From the NCBI RefSeq assembly GCF_017498565.1, contig NZ_CP071794.1, forward strand, positions 3,090,001 to 3,154,000: a stretch of DNA of 64,000 nucleotides, given 5' to 3'. The position numbers were made by a program, and so were the translations under genes. The stretch is from Parasphingorhabdus cellanae. Lineage in GTDB: Bacteria; Pseudomonadota; Alphaproteobacteria; Sphingomonadales; Sphingomonadaceae. Of the stretch, positions 23,859 to 33,306 are shown piece by piece (the first letter of the stretch is position 1; each line of letters opens with the position of its first letter). Below the pieces are notes generated by a model. It saw only the letters and a list, made by a program, of their open reading frames with translations, was not told where the DNA came from and did not search any database.

Positions 23859-25853
23859 TTACAGCCCCTCGCAGACATTTTGATCAGCGGTGTCGAGAAA
23901 TGGCGCAAACGGACAGTTCACATAGCGCAAACGGACTTGGGCATCGCCGAGATCAACTACGACATTGTCGGCGCGAATGGCTTTTGGTGCATTTCCGATG
24001 CTACCAACCCGCAAGCCGGCATTGTGCAGGCCGAGGAAGCTGATCATGTCATCCTGATCGATACCGTCTCCAGATACTCCAAGACCGCCAATGAGTTGGT
24101 TGCCGCGATAAATCGGAACACTGCCCGGGAAAATCTGGATACCGTTCTCCAACCGGTTCTGACCCGCCACGGCATCCGGCGTGTTGGTGCAGCGCATGGG
24201 TGTGTCTGTTGCTGAGGCACCCGTTACAAAGGCAAGGTGTTGACCCAAATTAGGAAAGATCAACGCCGCTTGCAAACCGGTCGCCAACGGATTGAAGTCC
24301 TCAATCGGGCGAGACAGGGGCCCGGGAGGACGACCCAATTCACCATCAGGGAAATAGGGCCGTGCAAGGTTACCACCGGATCGATCTGCAAATGCGACCG
24401 TACCTGTCAACGCATTCGGATCATTCAAGAAGGTGCGGACGCGCTGCACAAAAGATGCAACATCGGTATCGGGATTGCCAAGCAGATCGGATGCGGCAAC
24501 GCTGTTGGAAAAAAAGGAAGCCGTGCGGGCCTTTTGCAGCGAAACGTCAGTTCCAAAAATGGGCGCATCGGGTGACCGCACAATTCCCAGTATCTCGCCA
24601 TGCGTATCGACAACCGAAATTGAAACCTGCGCGCGGCTGTCCAGCGGTTGCCGGATCTGGGCGCGTGCGCGGCTCATGATAATAAACGCTTCTTCTAGGA
24701 TCGCCCGAGTTTCGGCTGCTGTTAAAGGCGTAGCGACATCCGCTCCATCTGTACCTGCGCGGATCGGGAAGCGGTTGGCACCGGTTCCATCGGACAAGAC
24801 GAACGCATCCCGGTTTTGGAATTCCGCTGCGGTGGATGCCCGAATGCCAGAAATCTCGGTACCATAAGCGGAGCCAGCGATGATCGCGCCTGCCGTATAG
24901 CCGGTGACAGCAATGAGATTGCCGGAAGTGCCATTGATCGCCGGGAAGTTAGTTTGCAGTGGGGAGAGATCGCCCACGACCATATCGCTAAATCGAAGCG
25001 ATGTGCCATCAACTGAAATCCGGTTGGCCGTGATGGCGGCGGAAGGTGCAAAGCCCTGAATGCCAGCCAGTGCAATGGCTTCCTCGTCATCGATATCGAT
25101 ATCGAGGATGTTGGAATCAAAGCCGTAATCTCCATCGCCCATGACGCCAATCGCACCGACAACGACGCCATTTTTGTAAAGCGGCAGCCCACCGGGATCG
25201 GCGGAAAGCCCTAAAGGCGAACGCTTTGGGCCTATTAAAGCGGCTGCACCAGCATTTCCGAACCGTTGATTTAGGTCTGAACAGGGTAATTGACTAAACT
25301 GCACGCCAAAGAGAGGGCCACTTTCCAATCCTGCTGCAGTAGGTGCAGGCGGAAAATGTTCTTGAACAATCTGGCTGGCGGTGCGGCTTGAGAAGGCGTT
25401 ACCGGAACTTGATAAATAGGCACCCGTTACTGCTTTAGCGATCGCCCCTGCAGCGGCTGGTACATCCACACCCTGCACATCGATAGGAGCGGGGTTGATT
25501 GCACCTAGGGCGGTCCGCGCGCTGGTGGTTGCGATGGCCCTTGCGCCGTTCATTTCAAAAACGGCCAGCACATTGCCGACCCGGTCGGTAACTGCGATGA
25601 CTGACGGCAGGTTGCGCGCCGTGGCTTCGCCAACTGCTTGCGCGATAATAGTTTGTACGTCTGTAACGCTGAGCGACTCTTGGGCAGGCGGTGTAAATGC
25701 GCCGCCATTGCCATCGACCGGAGTTGGTGTGGGCGTCGGAGCCGGAGAGGGGGACGGCGTACCGCCAAAATCATTGCTGTCACCACCGCCGCCACAAGAG
25801 CTGAGGATCAAAGCAGCTGCTGAAATGGCAGCAGTGAAACGGAGCTTCCGCAT
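23859..25853 (-). CDS. Lipoprotein with two GlcG/HbpS-like heme-binding domains
   Basis: 664 aa. The signal peptide ends in a lipobox (LILSSCGGGG), followed by a Pro/Thr linker (PSPSPAPTPTPTP). Two homologous halves follow: LSVTDVQTIIAQAVGEA, VIAVTDRVGNVLAVFEM and GVMGDGDYG in the first; AAETRAILEEAFIIMSRARA, SISVVDTHGEILGIVR and GLGVSGDGIDQDD in the second. These are the helix, strand and GVSGDG pieces of the GlcG/HbpS (DUF336) family, some members of which bind heme. The ATG overlaps the stop of the upstream cytochrome gene (TAATG). It may handle heme or redox cofactors for the cluster. Confidence 0.8.
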   Translation of the reverse strand: MRKLRFTAAISAAALILSSCGGGGDSNDFGGTPSPSPAPTPTPTPVDGNGGAFTPPAQESLSVTDVQTIIAQAVGEATARNLPSVIAVTDRVGNVLAVFEMNGARAIATTSARTALGAINPAPIDVQGVDVPAAAGAIAKAVTGAYLSSSGNAFSSRTASQIVQEHFPPAPTAAGLESGPLFGVQFSQLPCSDLNQRFGNAGAAALIGPKRSPLGLSADPGGLPLYKNGVVVGAIGVMGDGDYGFDSNILDIDIDDEEAIALAGIQGFAPSAAITANRISVDGTSLRFSDMVVGDLSPLQTNFPAINGTSGNLIAVTGYTAGAIIAGSAYGTEISGIRASTAAEFQNRDAFVLSDGTGANRFPIRAGTDGADVATPLTAAETRAILEEAFIIMSRARAQIRQPLDSRAQVSISVVDTHGEILGIVRSPDAPIFGTDVSLQKARTASFFSNSVAASDLLGNPDTDVASFVQRVRTFLNDPNALTGTVAFADRSGGNLARPYFPDGELGRPPGPLSRPIEDFNPLATGLQAALIFPNLGQHLAFVTGASATDTPMRCTNTPDAVAGQNRLENGIQIFPGSVPIYRGNQLIGGLGVSGDGIDQDDMISFLGLHNAGLRVGSIGNAPKAIRADNVVVDLGDAQVRLRYVNCPFAPFLDTADQNVCEGL

Positions 25854-27259
25854 TATCTTAGCGCCCTTATGGTTCTGACAGCGCTGCCGAGTGCCCGTCG
25901 GAATTGTAGTGGTTTGTAGCTGTTCGGTTCGTCGACCGCTTTGTAGGCTACGTTAATCTGACCGCGCAGGCTGGCGGCAGCGGCTTCACTGACTTGACCA
26001 CTATTGACCAAACCGTTGAGCAAAGTGTCAATCGCCATCACGGCTTGTACGCTACCTTCATAATCGGTGAAGCGCGGCGAAATGGCTTGTCCGGCGATGG
26101 TCTCCATGATCTGGAAGGTTTGATCGCGGCCAAATTGCGTGCGCGAGAAACGATCCGCTAATGTCGTGGCAGTCTGACGCAAACGGGCAGCGGCTTGAAC
26201 CGCTGGCCCGCGGCCTTGGCCCATGGCCGCGTGGAAAGCTTTTGACCGCGCATCAAATTGCCCAGCGAGATCCGGTGCAGCTACTTTGATAGCGGCGCTG
26301 AGCATGATCATATTTTCGTCATTATAAGGAGGCATGCCTTCGGGGATAGGACGGCCGGGATTGTTTATGGATGTCGGCCGGGCAGACGCTTCGTCATAGA
26401 TGCGGCGATGACAGCTGTGGCAGTCATAGAAGTAAAATTCCGGGAACAAGCCCTCTTGCGCCAGTGCAGGCTTAGAGAAGAGGTTCAGCGACCGTTCCAG
26501 CGCCATCGATTGGCCCACAGCCCAAAAACGTACGCTGTTGGTTCTACCTTTCCGGCGGACATAATCGACATCCTCGTCATGATGCTGTTGCAACGTTGAG
26601 AATAGATCGAGCTCAAAGGAAATGCGGGGATGGCCCGCCGCCATGATCCGGTGATCAACAAACTGGCCGTTTTTCGCGCTACCGAAATGACAATCAAGAC
26701 AATTGCTGGCACGGGCCTTGGGATTATCCAGCGGGGTAAGACCAAGTGAAACATTCTTCGCATGGTTGGCACCAACGGCATAGTGGGCTGACAACCAGCC
26801 GGATGATGGACCATGACAGGCTTCACAACCCACACCATCACTGAGTTGGAAACGGGGTCCTTTTTTTGCTGCCGGGGTACTGTGACAGCCAAGGCATTGT
26901 TGGGATGAAGCCGCGTCTTTGATGCCCAGGCGTTTGGCAATTGCGATGCTGCGTGGTTCACGCAGAACCCGAAAAGCACGGCTATGCGCACCTCCTGGAG
27001 TTGATTCTTCCTGCCAGCGCATCAATTCGTCTTGGCGGACGATCTCTCCGTCCGCTTCCTGCCGGCCATGGCAGGTGGTGCCACCGCAGGTTGCAACGCC
27101 CATGTAGGTGCCGCTGGATAAATCTTGTGCTGCTTCAACAGGTGCAGGTGTTGCGATAGACGATATAAAGAGAGCTACGCCAGCAAGCGCAAAACAGAAT
27201 AGACCAGCGGCCAGTACCGACCAGCTATGTCTCCACGACAGATTTTTCCCCATTTGCAT
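25853..27259 (-). CDS. Periplasmic multiheme cytochrome c (four CXXCH plus one CX4CH)
   Basis: 468 aa. An N-terminal membrane/export segment (VLAAGLFCFALAGVALFISS) precedes ATCGGTTCHG, a CX4CH motif, then CLGCH, CEACH, CLDCH and CHSCH. The spacing and HPRISFELDLFSTLQQHHDE block recall cytochrome c554-like proteins. The C-terminal third (from about 290) is helical and heme-free. CX4CH attachment is known from cytochrome c3-type proteins, so five hemes are possible. AGGAAAAGC precedes the ATG. First gene of the four-gene cluster, it probably passes electrons between the inner membrane and the outer-membrane cytochrome/barrel pair. Confidence 0.85.
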   Translation of the reverse strand: MQMGKNLSWRHSWSVLAAGLFCFALAGVALFISSIATPAPVEAAQDLSSGTYMGVATCGGTTCHGRQEADGEIVRQDELMRWQEESTPGGAHSRAFRVLREPRSIAIAKRLGIKDAASSQQCLGCHSTPAAKKGPRFQLSDGVGCEACHGPSSGWLSAHYAVGANHAKNVSLGLTPLDNPKARASNCLDCHFGSAKNGQFVDHRIMAAGHPRISFELDLFSTLQQHHDEDVDYVRRKGRTNSVRFWAVGQSMALERSLNLFSKPALAQEGLFPEFYFYDCHSCHRRIYDEASARPTSINNPGRPIPEGMPPYNDENMIMLSAAIKVAAPDLAGQFDARSKAFHAAMGQGRGPAVQAAARLRQTATTLADRFSRTQFGRDQTFQIMETIAGQAISPRFTDYEGSVQAVMAIDTLLNGLVNSGQVSEAAAASLRGQINVAYKAVDEPNSYKPLQFRRALGSAVRTIRALR

Positions 27260-27349
27260 CGTTGCTTTTCCTGATCCGGAGATCAGGCCCCTCTGTAAGC
27301 TCGACGCGACCCAAGTCGTTAACTATGATCTACGCACTCTATTATGCTT

Positions 27350-27365
27350 CATTGAAACCTCAATG
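27350..27365. promoter_or_regulatory. Perfect inverted repeat upstream of the multiheme cluster
   Basis: CATTGAAACCTCAATG (6-bp arms, 4-base spacer) lies about 90 bp ahead of the first gene of the cytochrome cluster. It resembles an FNR/CRP-type site but the spacing is wrong for FNR (TTGA-N4-TCAA instead of N6). It may be an operator. Confidence 0.35.
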
Positions 27366-27512
27366 CAACGGTAAAAAAGCTCAAATATGGCGGTTTTTCT
27401 ATGGCTTGTATCACTGTTTTTGCTTTACTCGCTGGTCAAACGTTGCCGATTTGCCACTTTTTTATCGTTTGACTGCACGTTTGTGAGAATCACCTTTTGA
27501 ACGATTCGATTT

Positions 27513-28949
27513 CTATACTTGGCGCCGGATGACAAGATTGCGAATTTCAGTCATGTCTTCCATAGCAAATCTGATACCCTCTCGCCCTAAACCACTATCC
27601 TTCACGCCGCCATAAGGCATATTGTCAACGCGATAGGATGACACGTCGTTAATCACCACGCCGCCGACATCCAGCCGGTCCCATGCATCCAAGGTTTTGA
27701 ACAGGTCACGGGTGAAGATGCCCGCTTGCAGGCCGAACTTACTATCGTTAACTTCATCTAGCGCTGCGTTGAAATCACTGAATTTCGAGAGCAGTGCCAG
27801 CGGACCAAAAGCTTCTTCGCGATTAGCATCCGCATTGCTGTCGACATTTTCTAGCAAAGTTGCCTCCAGCATATTGCCAGTTCGATTGCCGCCACAGAGC
27901 AAGGTCGCTCCGCCAGAGACGGCGTCCTCAATCCAGCCATGTAGACGCTTGGCTTCACCTTCCGAGATCATCGGGCCGATAAACGTATCGCGATCCTTGG
28001 GATCACCGGTGATTAAAGTCTTGGTTTTGGCAACTAACATATCCTTGAAAGTGTCGTAAACAGCTTCGTGGATTATAATCCGCTGCACACCGATGCAGCT
28101 TTGGCCCGATTGATAGAACGCCCCGAAGATAATCCGCTCCAGTGCATCTTCGAGATCAGCATCATGATCCACGATGACGGCAGCATTACCGCCGAGCTCC
28201 AAGATTACCGGCTTTTTCCCTGCTTTGGCTTTCAAATCCCAACCGACACCGGGCGATCCAGTAAAGGAAAGCAGTTTAAGCCGCTCGTCCACGGTGAACA
28301 AATCAGCACCATCACGGCTTGCCGGCAATATCGAAAACGCGCCCTTTGGCAGATCGGTTTCGGCGAGAACTTCGCCCATGATAATAGCACCAAGCGGTGT
28401 TTTCGACGCTGGCTTCATAACAAAGGGGCAGCCCACCGCGATGGCAGGAGCAATTTTATGCGCTGCCAAATTAAGCGGAAAGTTAAACGGCGAAATGAAA
28501 CTGCACGGCCCGATCGGCACGCGCTTCCACATGCCCTGATAGCCTTTTGCGCGCTCAGAAATGTCCAGCGGCTGGACTTCTCCATAGTTGCGCACCGCTT
28601 CCTCGGCGGCTATCCGGAACGTATCGATCAGCCGACCGACTTCACCTTCTGCATCCTTGATGGGTTTGCCGGCCTCAACGCAAAGCGAATAAGCGAGTTC
28701 ATCATAGCGCTCCTGAAAACGGGTAACGCAATGCTGCAAAACATTCTGCCGTTCATAACTCGCCATGCGCGCCATCGGTTCGGCGGCTTCGACTGCCCCG
28801 GCAATGGCTTCTTCAATAACATCGGGCGTGGCCAGCGCTGTCCGGAAAGCGACTTCGTTGGTAAACTTGTCGGTGACTTCCAGATCTTTATTCGGCTGGG
28901 CGGCAACATTATTGAGATAAAGCGGATAAACGTCTTTAAGCTTTGTCAT
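27513..28949 (-). CDS. NAD(P)-dependent aldehyde dehydrogenase
   Basis: 478-aa ALDH-superfamily enzyme oxidising an aldehyde to the acid. Visible motifs are SPFNFPLNLAAHKIAPA (cofactor and oxyanion Asn), FTGSPGVGWDLK, general base Glu in ILELGGNAA, catalytic Cys in GQSCIGVQR and EEAFGPLALL. The C-terminal GGVKDSGLGREG fits the GAPN/lactaldehyde-type branch. It follows a ThDP enzyme gene by 28 bp on the same strand, so it may act on the aldehyde that enzyme makes. The substrate is not readable. Confidence 0.9.
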   Translation of the reverse strand: MTKLKDVYPLYLNNVAAQPNKDLEVTDKFTNEVAFRTALATPDVIEEAIAGAVEAAEPMARMASYERQNVLQHCVTRFQERYDELAYSLCVEAGKPIKDAEGEVGRLIDTFRIAAEEAVRNYGEVQPLDISERAKGYQGMWKRVPIGPCSFISPFNFPLNLAAHKIAPAIAVGCPFVMKPASKTPLGAIIMGEVLAETDLPKGAFSILPASRDGADLFTVDERLKLLSFTGSPGVGWDLKAKAGKKPVILELGGNAAVIVDHDADLEDALERIIFGAFYQSGQSCIGVQRIIIHEAVYDTFKDMLVAKTKTLITGDPKDRDTFIGPMISEGEAKRLHGWIEDAVSGGATLLCGGNRTGNMLEATLLENVDSNADANREEAFGPLALLSKFSDFNAALDEVNDSKFGLQAGIFTRDLFKTLDAWDRLDVGGVVINDVSSYRVDNMPYGGVKDSGLGREGIRFAMEDMTEIRNLVIRRQV

Positions 28950-28977
28950 GGGCTATCCTCTTGTATCTTGGCCTCTC

Positions 28978-30624
28978 TTATACCTTAGCGCTGAGTTCCT
29001 TGATTTCAACGTTGAGGATACGATCATTGTCGGAATAGTCCACCGGGCAATCGATCAGATGTACGCCTTCGCTGTTCAGGCATTTGTCGATCGTTTCCTG
29101 CAGATTTTTCGCACTGGTGATCCGGTGCCCATGAGCGCCATAGCTTTCCGCATATTTGACGAAATCAGGATTGTCGTAGGTCAAACCCCAATCCTTAAAG
29201 CCCATATTAGCTTGCTTCCAACGGATCATGCCATAGCTGCTGTCATTGAGGATCAGTACCGTGATGTTCAGTTTCAACCGAACCGCCGTTTCCATTTCCT
29301 GACTGTTCATCATGAAGCCGCCGTCGCCGCAGATCGCCATGACTTTGCGATCAGGATAGACCATGGCCGATGCCATGGCAGAGGGAAGGCCTGCGCCCAT
29401 GGTTGCCAAGGCATTATCAAGCAATACGGTATTTGCTTGGCGGGCTTTATAGTTCCGTGCGAACCAGATTTTATAAACGCCATTATCGAGACAGATGATA
29501 CCATCCGCTGGCATTTGCTCGCGAACGACTTTCACCAGATGTGGCGGATAAATCGGACAACGCATGTCATCATCCATCGTCGCTGTATGTTCTTCTTCGG
29601 CCGCACGCGCTTTATACATATGGTCGAAATTCCAAGAACCGGATGGAACGATGTCTTCCTTCATCTGCCAAATTGCATTTCCGATATCGCCGATCACTTC
29701 AATTTGCGGGAAATAAACCGGATCGACCTCGGCAGTGTTCATCGACACGTGAATGACTTCCGTACCGCCATCTTGCATGAAGAAAGGTGGCTTTTCGATC
29801 ACGTCATGACCGACGTTGATGATAAGATCAGCAGACTCAATCGCGCTATGAACAAAGTCGTTCGCAGATAGAGCGGCACAGCCCATGAATTCTTTGTTGG
29901 TTTCGTCGACCACGCCTTTACCAAGCTGTGTCGTGACAAAGGGGATGCCGGTTTTCTCGATAAACTGGGTCAACATTCGGCCCGTCGTTGTGCGGTTTGC
30001 ACCGCCGCCGATGACCAGGATAGGCGACTTGGCGCTTTCGATCTTTTTCGTAGCAGCCCGGACAGCTTTGGCTTCTGCAATAGGACGCCGGGATAGGCTC
30101 GGCTTGATCGGCGTGGAATCGGTTTGTTCGTCGGCCACGTCTTCGGGAAACTCGATATGGGTTGCGCCCGGTTTCTCCTCCTCGGCCAGACGGATAGCTT
30201 CGCGAACCCGGCTCGGAATATTGTCCGCCGAAGCGAGTTGATGGGTGAACTTTGTAATCGGCCCCATCATATCGACAACGTCGAGAATCTGGAAACGGCC
30301 CTGCTTCGACTTCTTGATCGGCTTTTGACCCGTGACCATCAGGATCGGCATTCCGCCAAGTTGCGCATAGGCGGCTGCGGTGACCAGATTGGTCGCGCCG
30401 GGCCCCAGCGTTGCCATGCAAACACCAGTCTTTCCTGTATGACGGGCATAGGTAGCGGCCATAAAGCCAGCGCCTTGTTCATGCCGCGTCAGGATCAACT
30501 CAATTTTTTTGGAGCGCGACAGACTGTCGAGCATATCGAGATTTTCTTCGCCGGGAACGCCGAAAAGATATTCTACGCCTTCATTTTCGAGACATTCAAC
30601 GAATAAATCAGATGCTTTGGTCAT
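28978..30624 (-). CDS. Acetolactate-synthase-like ThDP-dependent enzyme
   Basis: 548 aa. The N-terminal pyrimidine-binding domain carries the catalytic Glu (LTRHEQGAGFMAATYARHTG), a central FAD-type domain follows, and the C-terminal domain has the ThDP motif GDGGFMMNSQEMETAVRL ending in ILNDSSYGMIRW. It is annotated in relatives as acetolactate synthase large subunit, but no regulatory small subunit gene is present and an aldehyde dehydrogenase follows. A catabolic acetolactate synthase or another 2-oxoacid decarboxylase/lyase is therefore possible. A GAAGGA ribosome site precedes the ATG, and a CTGATCA/TGATCAG repeat lies at 30637-30653. Confidence 0.85.
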   Translation of the reverse strand: MTKASDLFVECLENEGVEYLFGVPGEENLDMLDSLSRSKKIELILTRHEQGAGFMAATYARHTGKTGVCMATLGPGATNLVTAAAYAQLGGMPILMVTGQKPIKKSKQGRFQILDVVDMMGPITKFTHQLASADNIPSRVREAIRLAEEEKPGATHIEFPEDVADEQTDSTPIKPSLSRRPIAEAKAVRAATKKIESAKSPILVIGGGANRTTTGRMLTQFIEKTGIPFVTTQLGKGVVDETNKEFMGCAALSANDFVHSAIESADLIINVGHDVIEKPPFFMQDGGTEVIHVSMNTAEVDPVYFPQIEVIGDIGNAIWQMKEDIVPSGSWNFDHMYKARAAEEEHTATMDDDMRCPIYPPHLVKVVREQMPADGIICLDNGVYKIWFARNYKARQANTVLLDNALATMGAGLPSAMASAMVYPDRKVMAICGDGGFMMNSQEMETAVRLKLNITVLILNDSSYGMIRWKQANMGFKDWGLTYDNPDFVKYAESYGAHGHRITSAKNLQETIDKCLNSEGVHLIDCPVDYSDNDRILNVEIKELSAKV

Positions 30625-30790
30625 GTGGGTCCTTCCCTGATCACCATGATCAGTATTTGCTCAAGATTTTGGCAACGACCCCGGAATGATTTTCCCCTCC
30701 AGAAAAAGACTCATCCGTACCCCTATGCCGTTGGTTGATAAGTTAAATTTACATCCGTGTCACGCATCAATCCAAAATTTTCTCAATGGT

Positions 30791-31768
30791 TCAATAGCCG
30801 CGATCAAGATCGGCGATGGCAATCATCTCTTCCGCATTTTGATAACGCTTCAAATTCTCGACAAAGCGGCCTGCTGCGCGCTGGAACATGCGGGTTTGGG
30901 CTACACCGGAAACATGCATAGTGATGAAGCAGTTTGGCGCAGTCCAGAGGGGGTCACCTTTGGGCAATGGTTCGGGCTCAGTTACGTCGAGGACTGCTCC
31001 GCCTATAGTCTTGCTGTTCAACGCGTCCACTAGCGCGTCCTGATCCACCAAAGAGCCGCGGGCGACATTGACTAGCCATGCCGATGTTTTCATCGCAGCA
31101 AACTCATCTTTGCCGAGGAGCTTTTGTGTCTCTGTTGTCGCTGGCGCTGAAACGATGACCCAGTCAAATTCTCCCAGTCGGTCACGCCAGTCATCTGTTC
31201 CAATTACTTCGGTACCAACACCAGCTGGATCGGCGCTAGGCGTCCTGCGCACGGCGGTAACGTTCATTTCAAAACCGGAGAGTTTTTTCGCGACTTGCCG
31301 ACCAATACCGCCATAGCCAATGATTAATGCCTTGCCATCGGCTAGTTCAGTCGTTCCGGGAGCTTGTTCCGGCCAGTCCTGTTGCTCCTGAAGCTCCAGT
31401 AATTTGTCGGTCCGCTTGGCGGCCGCAAGCATGCCCATTAGCACAAATTCTGCGATGGGGGAGCTATTTAGCCCTGCGCCATTGGTGACGATTGTGCCTT
31501 GCTGTTTAAGCTGATCCAGAGGAAAATGTTCAACGCCCGCATAGATGCTGTTAAGCCATTTCAGATTGGTGGCAGCCGCCAGCACCGATGCCATTTTCTC
31601 TTTATCATACATATCGAACCAACCGATTTCGGCGTGCGGTGCAATTTCAAGCGCTTCTTCTGTACTGGTAAACCATGTCACATCAAGATCGTCGCAATGC
31701 GGTTCGACCATCGGGCGGACCAATGATGCCATGGCTGCTATTGGCCGTTTTTCGTTTTTTTGGCTCAT
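30791..31768 (-). CDS. D-2-hydroxyacid dehydrogenase
   Basis: 325 aa from ATG 31768, which overlaps the cysS stop (ATGA). The NAD-binding motif GKALIIGYGGIGRQVAKKL, Arg in VNVARGSLVDQDAL, Glu in DVTEPEPLPKGDPLW and His in ITMHVSG give the Arg-Glu-His set of the D-isomer-specific 2-hydroxyacid dehydrogenase family. It reduces 2-oxoacids or oxidises D-2-hydroxyacids. A phosphoglycerate, glyoxylate/hydroxypyruvate or related specificity cannot be chosen. Translational coupling to cysS is curious and may be only positional. Confidence 0.9.
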   Translation of the reverse strand: MSQKNEKRPIAAMASLVRPMVEPHCDDLDVTWFTSTEEALEIAPHAEIGWFDMYDKEKMASVLAAATNLKWLNSIYAGVEHFPLDQLKQQGTIVTNGAGLNSSPIAEFVLMGMLAAAKRTDKLLELQEQQDWPEQAPGTTELADGKALIIGYGGIGRQVAKKLSGFEMNVTAVRRTPSADPAGVGTEVIGTDDWRDRLGEFDWVIVSAPATTETQKLLGKDEFAAMKTSAWLVNVARGSLVDQDALVDALNSKTIGGAVLDVTEPEPLPKGDPLWTAPNCFITMHVSGVAQTRMFQRAAGRFVENLKRYQNAEEMIAIADLDRGY

Positions 31769-33225
31769 ATCGAAATGCTCCATTCCCAGCGTAGCGGATT
31801 GCCATCCATCAAGTCCACACCTTGCGCGGTCAATTCATCACGGATCGCGTCGGCTGCGGCAAAGTCTTTATCTGCCTTGGCTTGCTGGCGCAGGTCGAGC
31901 TTTTCTTCAATCTCTGCTTCGGTGATCGAGGCCGATTTGGGCCGCACCCGCAAGTCGGTTCTGGTAAGTATTTCCAGGTTGAGTCCGAGCAGTTTGTCAA
32001 TGTCCTGCAACAGTTTCATCCGCTGTATCGCATCGACTTTTTTTAGTGAGAGTAAATCTTCCAGCAAAGGAATGACCGGGCAGCTGTTGAGGTCGTCACT
32101 CATTGCCGCATCCAATTGCTCACGCATTTCCGCGAGCTTGGGATGAGGCGGCTTTTCGTCTTGCGCAGCCTTGAGGCGATCCTTCAATCGTTCAACGCCC
32201 ATGATGATACGTTTGAGACGCGTGAGCGCAGCCATCAGATTATCCCAGCTAAACTCCAACTCGCTGCGATAATGGGCCTGCAGGCACATCAGACGATAGG
32301 CGAGGGGGTGAATGCCCTTGTCGATCAGCAGTTGCAGGCGCAAAAATTCACCTGCCGATTTTGACATTTTGCCAGACCGGTCGATCAGGAAATTATTGTG
32401 CATCCAAACCCGCGCACCGCTATGGTCACAGCCGCTATGCGCCTGATTCTGGGCAATTTCATTGGGATGATGAATCTCGCGATGGTCAATCCCGCCCGTG
32501 TGAATGTCAAAGGGCAGGCCGAGTAAAGCCTCCGACATGACGGAGCATTCCAGATGCCAGCCTGGTGCGCCTTTACCCCAGGGGCTGTCCCATTCCATCT
32601 GCCGGGTTTCGCCATCGGGTGTTTTGCGCCAGATTGCGAAATCGGCCGCGTTGCGTTTGCCTTCTACAGCATCAATTCTACCCTCGCCATCTTCGGTCGC
32701 CGCGCGAGCGAGGCTACCATAATCGGCGACCGTAGAGACATCGAAATAGAGGCCGCTATCGAGTTCATAGCAATGCTTGTCGGATATGCCTTTGGCATAT
32801 TCAATCATCTGCGGAACATAGTCAGTTGCTATGGACCAATGAGCAGGCTGGCGGATGTTCAGCGCCTTGATATCTTCCCAATAAGCTTCGGTATAATGTT
32901 TGGCGATATCCCAGATGGATTGCGCCCGTTCTGCGGCCGCTTTTTCGAGCTTGTCTTCACCATCATCGGCATCGTCAGTCAGATGCCCGACATCAGTAAT
33001 GTTGATGACATGGGTGAGTTTGAAACCCTTCCAGCTTAATGTTCGCCCCAATAAGTCAGCAAAAACATAGGCCCGCATATTCCCGATATGGGGATAGTTA
33101 TAAACTGTCGGACCACAGGTATAGACCCGCGCTTCGCCTTCATGGATAGGAGCGAATTCCTCGAGCGATCGGCTCAGGCTGTTAAACAGGTTCAAGGGAT
33201 GGCTGGTATTTTCATTCATATCCAC
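31765..33225 (-). CDS. cysS: Cysteinyl-tRNA synthetase
   Basis: 486-aa class I aminoacyl-tRNA synthetase that charges tRNA-Cys. It has the zinc Cys in VYTCGPTVYNYPHIGNMRAY with the HIGN signature, the zinc-site region GWHLECSVM and EIHHPNEIAQNQA, and KMSKS (about residue 278). The C-terminal DALR-type helices run to the end. Length is normal. An essential gene, transcribed with the D-2-hydroxyacid dehydrogenase gene that overlaps its end. Confidence 0.97.
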   Translation of the reverse strand: MDMNENTSHPLNLFNSLSRSLEEFAPIHEGEARVYTCGPTVYNYPHIGNMRAYVFADLLGRTLSWKGFKLTHVINITDVGHLTDDADDGEDKLEKAAAERAQSIWDIAKHYTEAYWEDIKALNIRQPAHWSIATDYVPQMIEYAKGISDKHCYELDSGLYFDVSTVADYGSLARAATEDGEGRIDAVEGKRNAADFAIWRKTPDGETRQMEWDSPWGKGAPGWHLECSVMSEALLGLPFDIHTGGIDHREIHHPNEIAQNQAHSGCDHSGARVWMHNNFLIDRSGKMSKSAGEFLRLQLLIDKGIHPLAYRLMCLQAHYRSELEFSWDNLMAALTRLKRIIMGVERLKDRLKAAQDEKPPHPKLAEMREQLDAAMSDDLNSCPVIPLLEDLLSLKKVDAIQRMKLLQDIDKLLGLNLEILTRTDLRVRPKSASITEAEIEEKLDLRQQAKADKDFAAADAIRDELTAQGVDLMDGNPLRWEWSISI

Positions 33226-33306
33226 CGCCTAAGGGCTTGCGATATAAAAGGTCAACCGGTCAATTCACTCGGCGGGTTCAAGCTCCTCTTTCTCGGTCGG
33301 GCCACC

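Noticed and set aside
27350..27365. FNR box for the cytochrome cluster
   Set aside because: The core spacing is TTGA-N4-TCAA, not N6, so an FNR site is not claimed.
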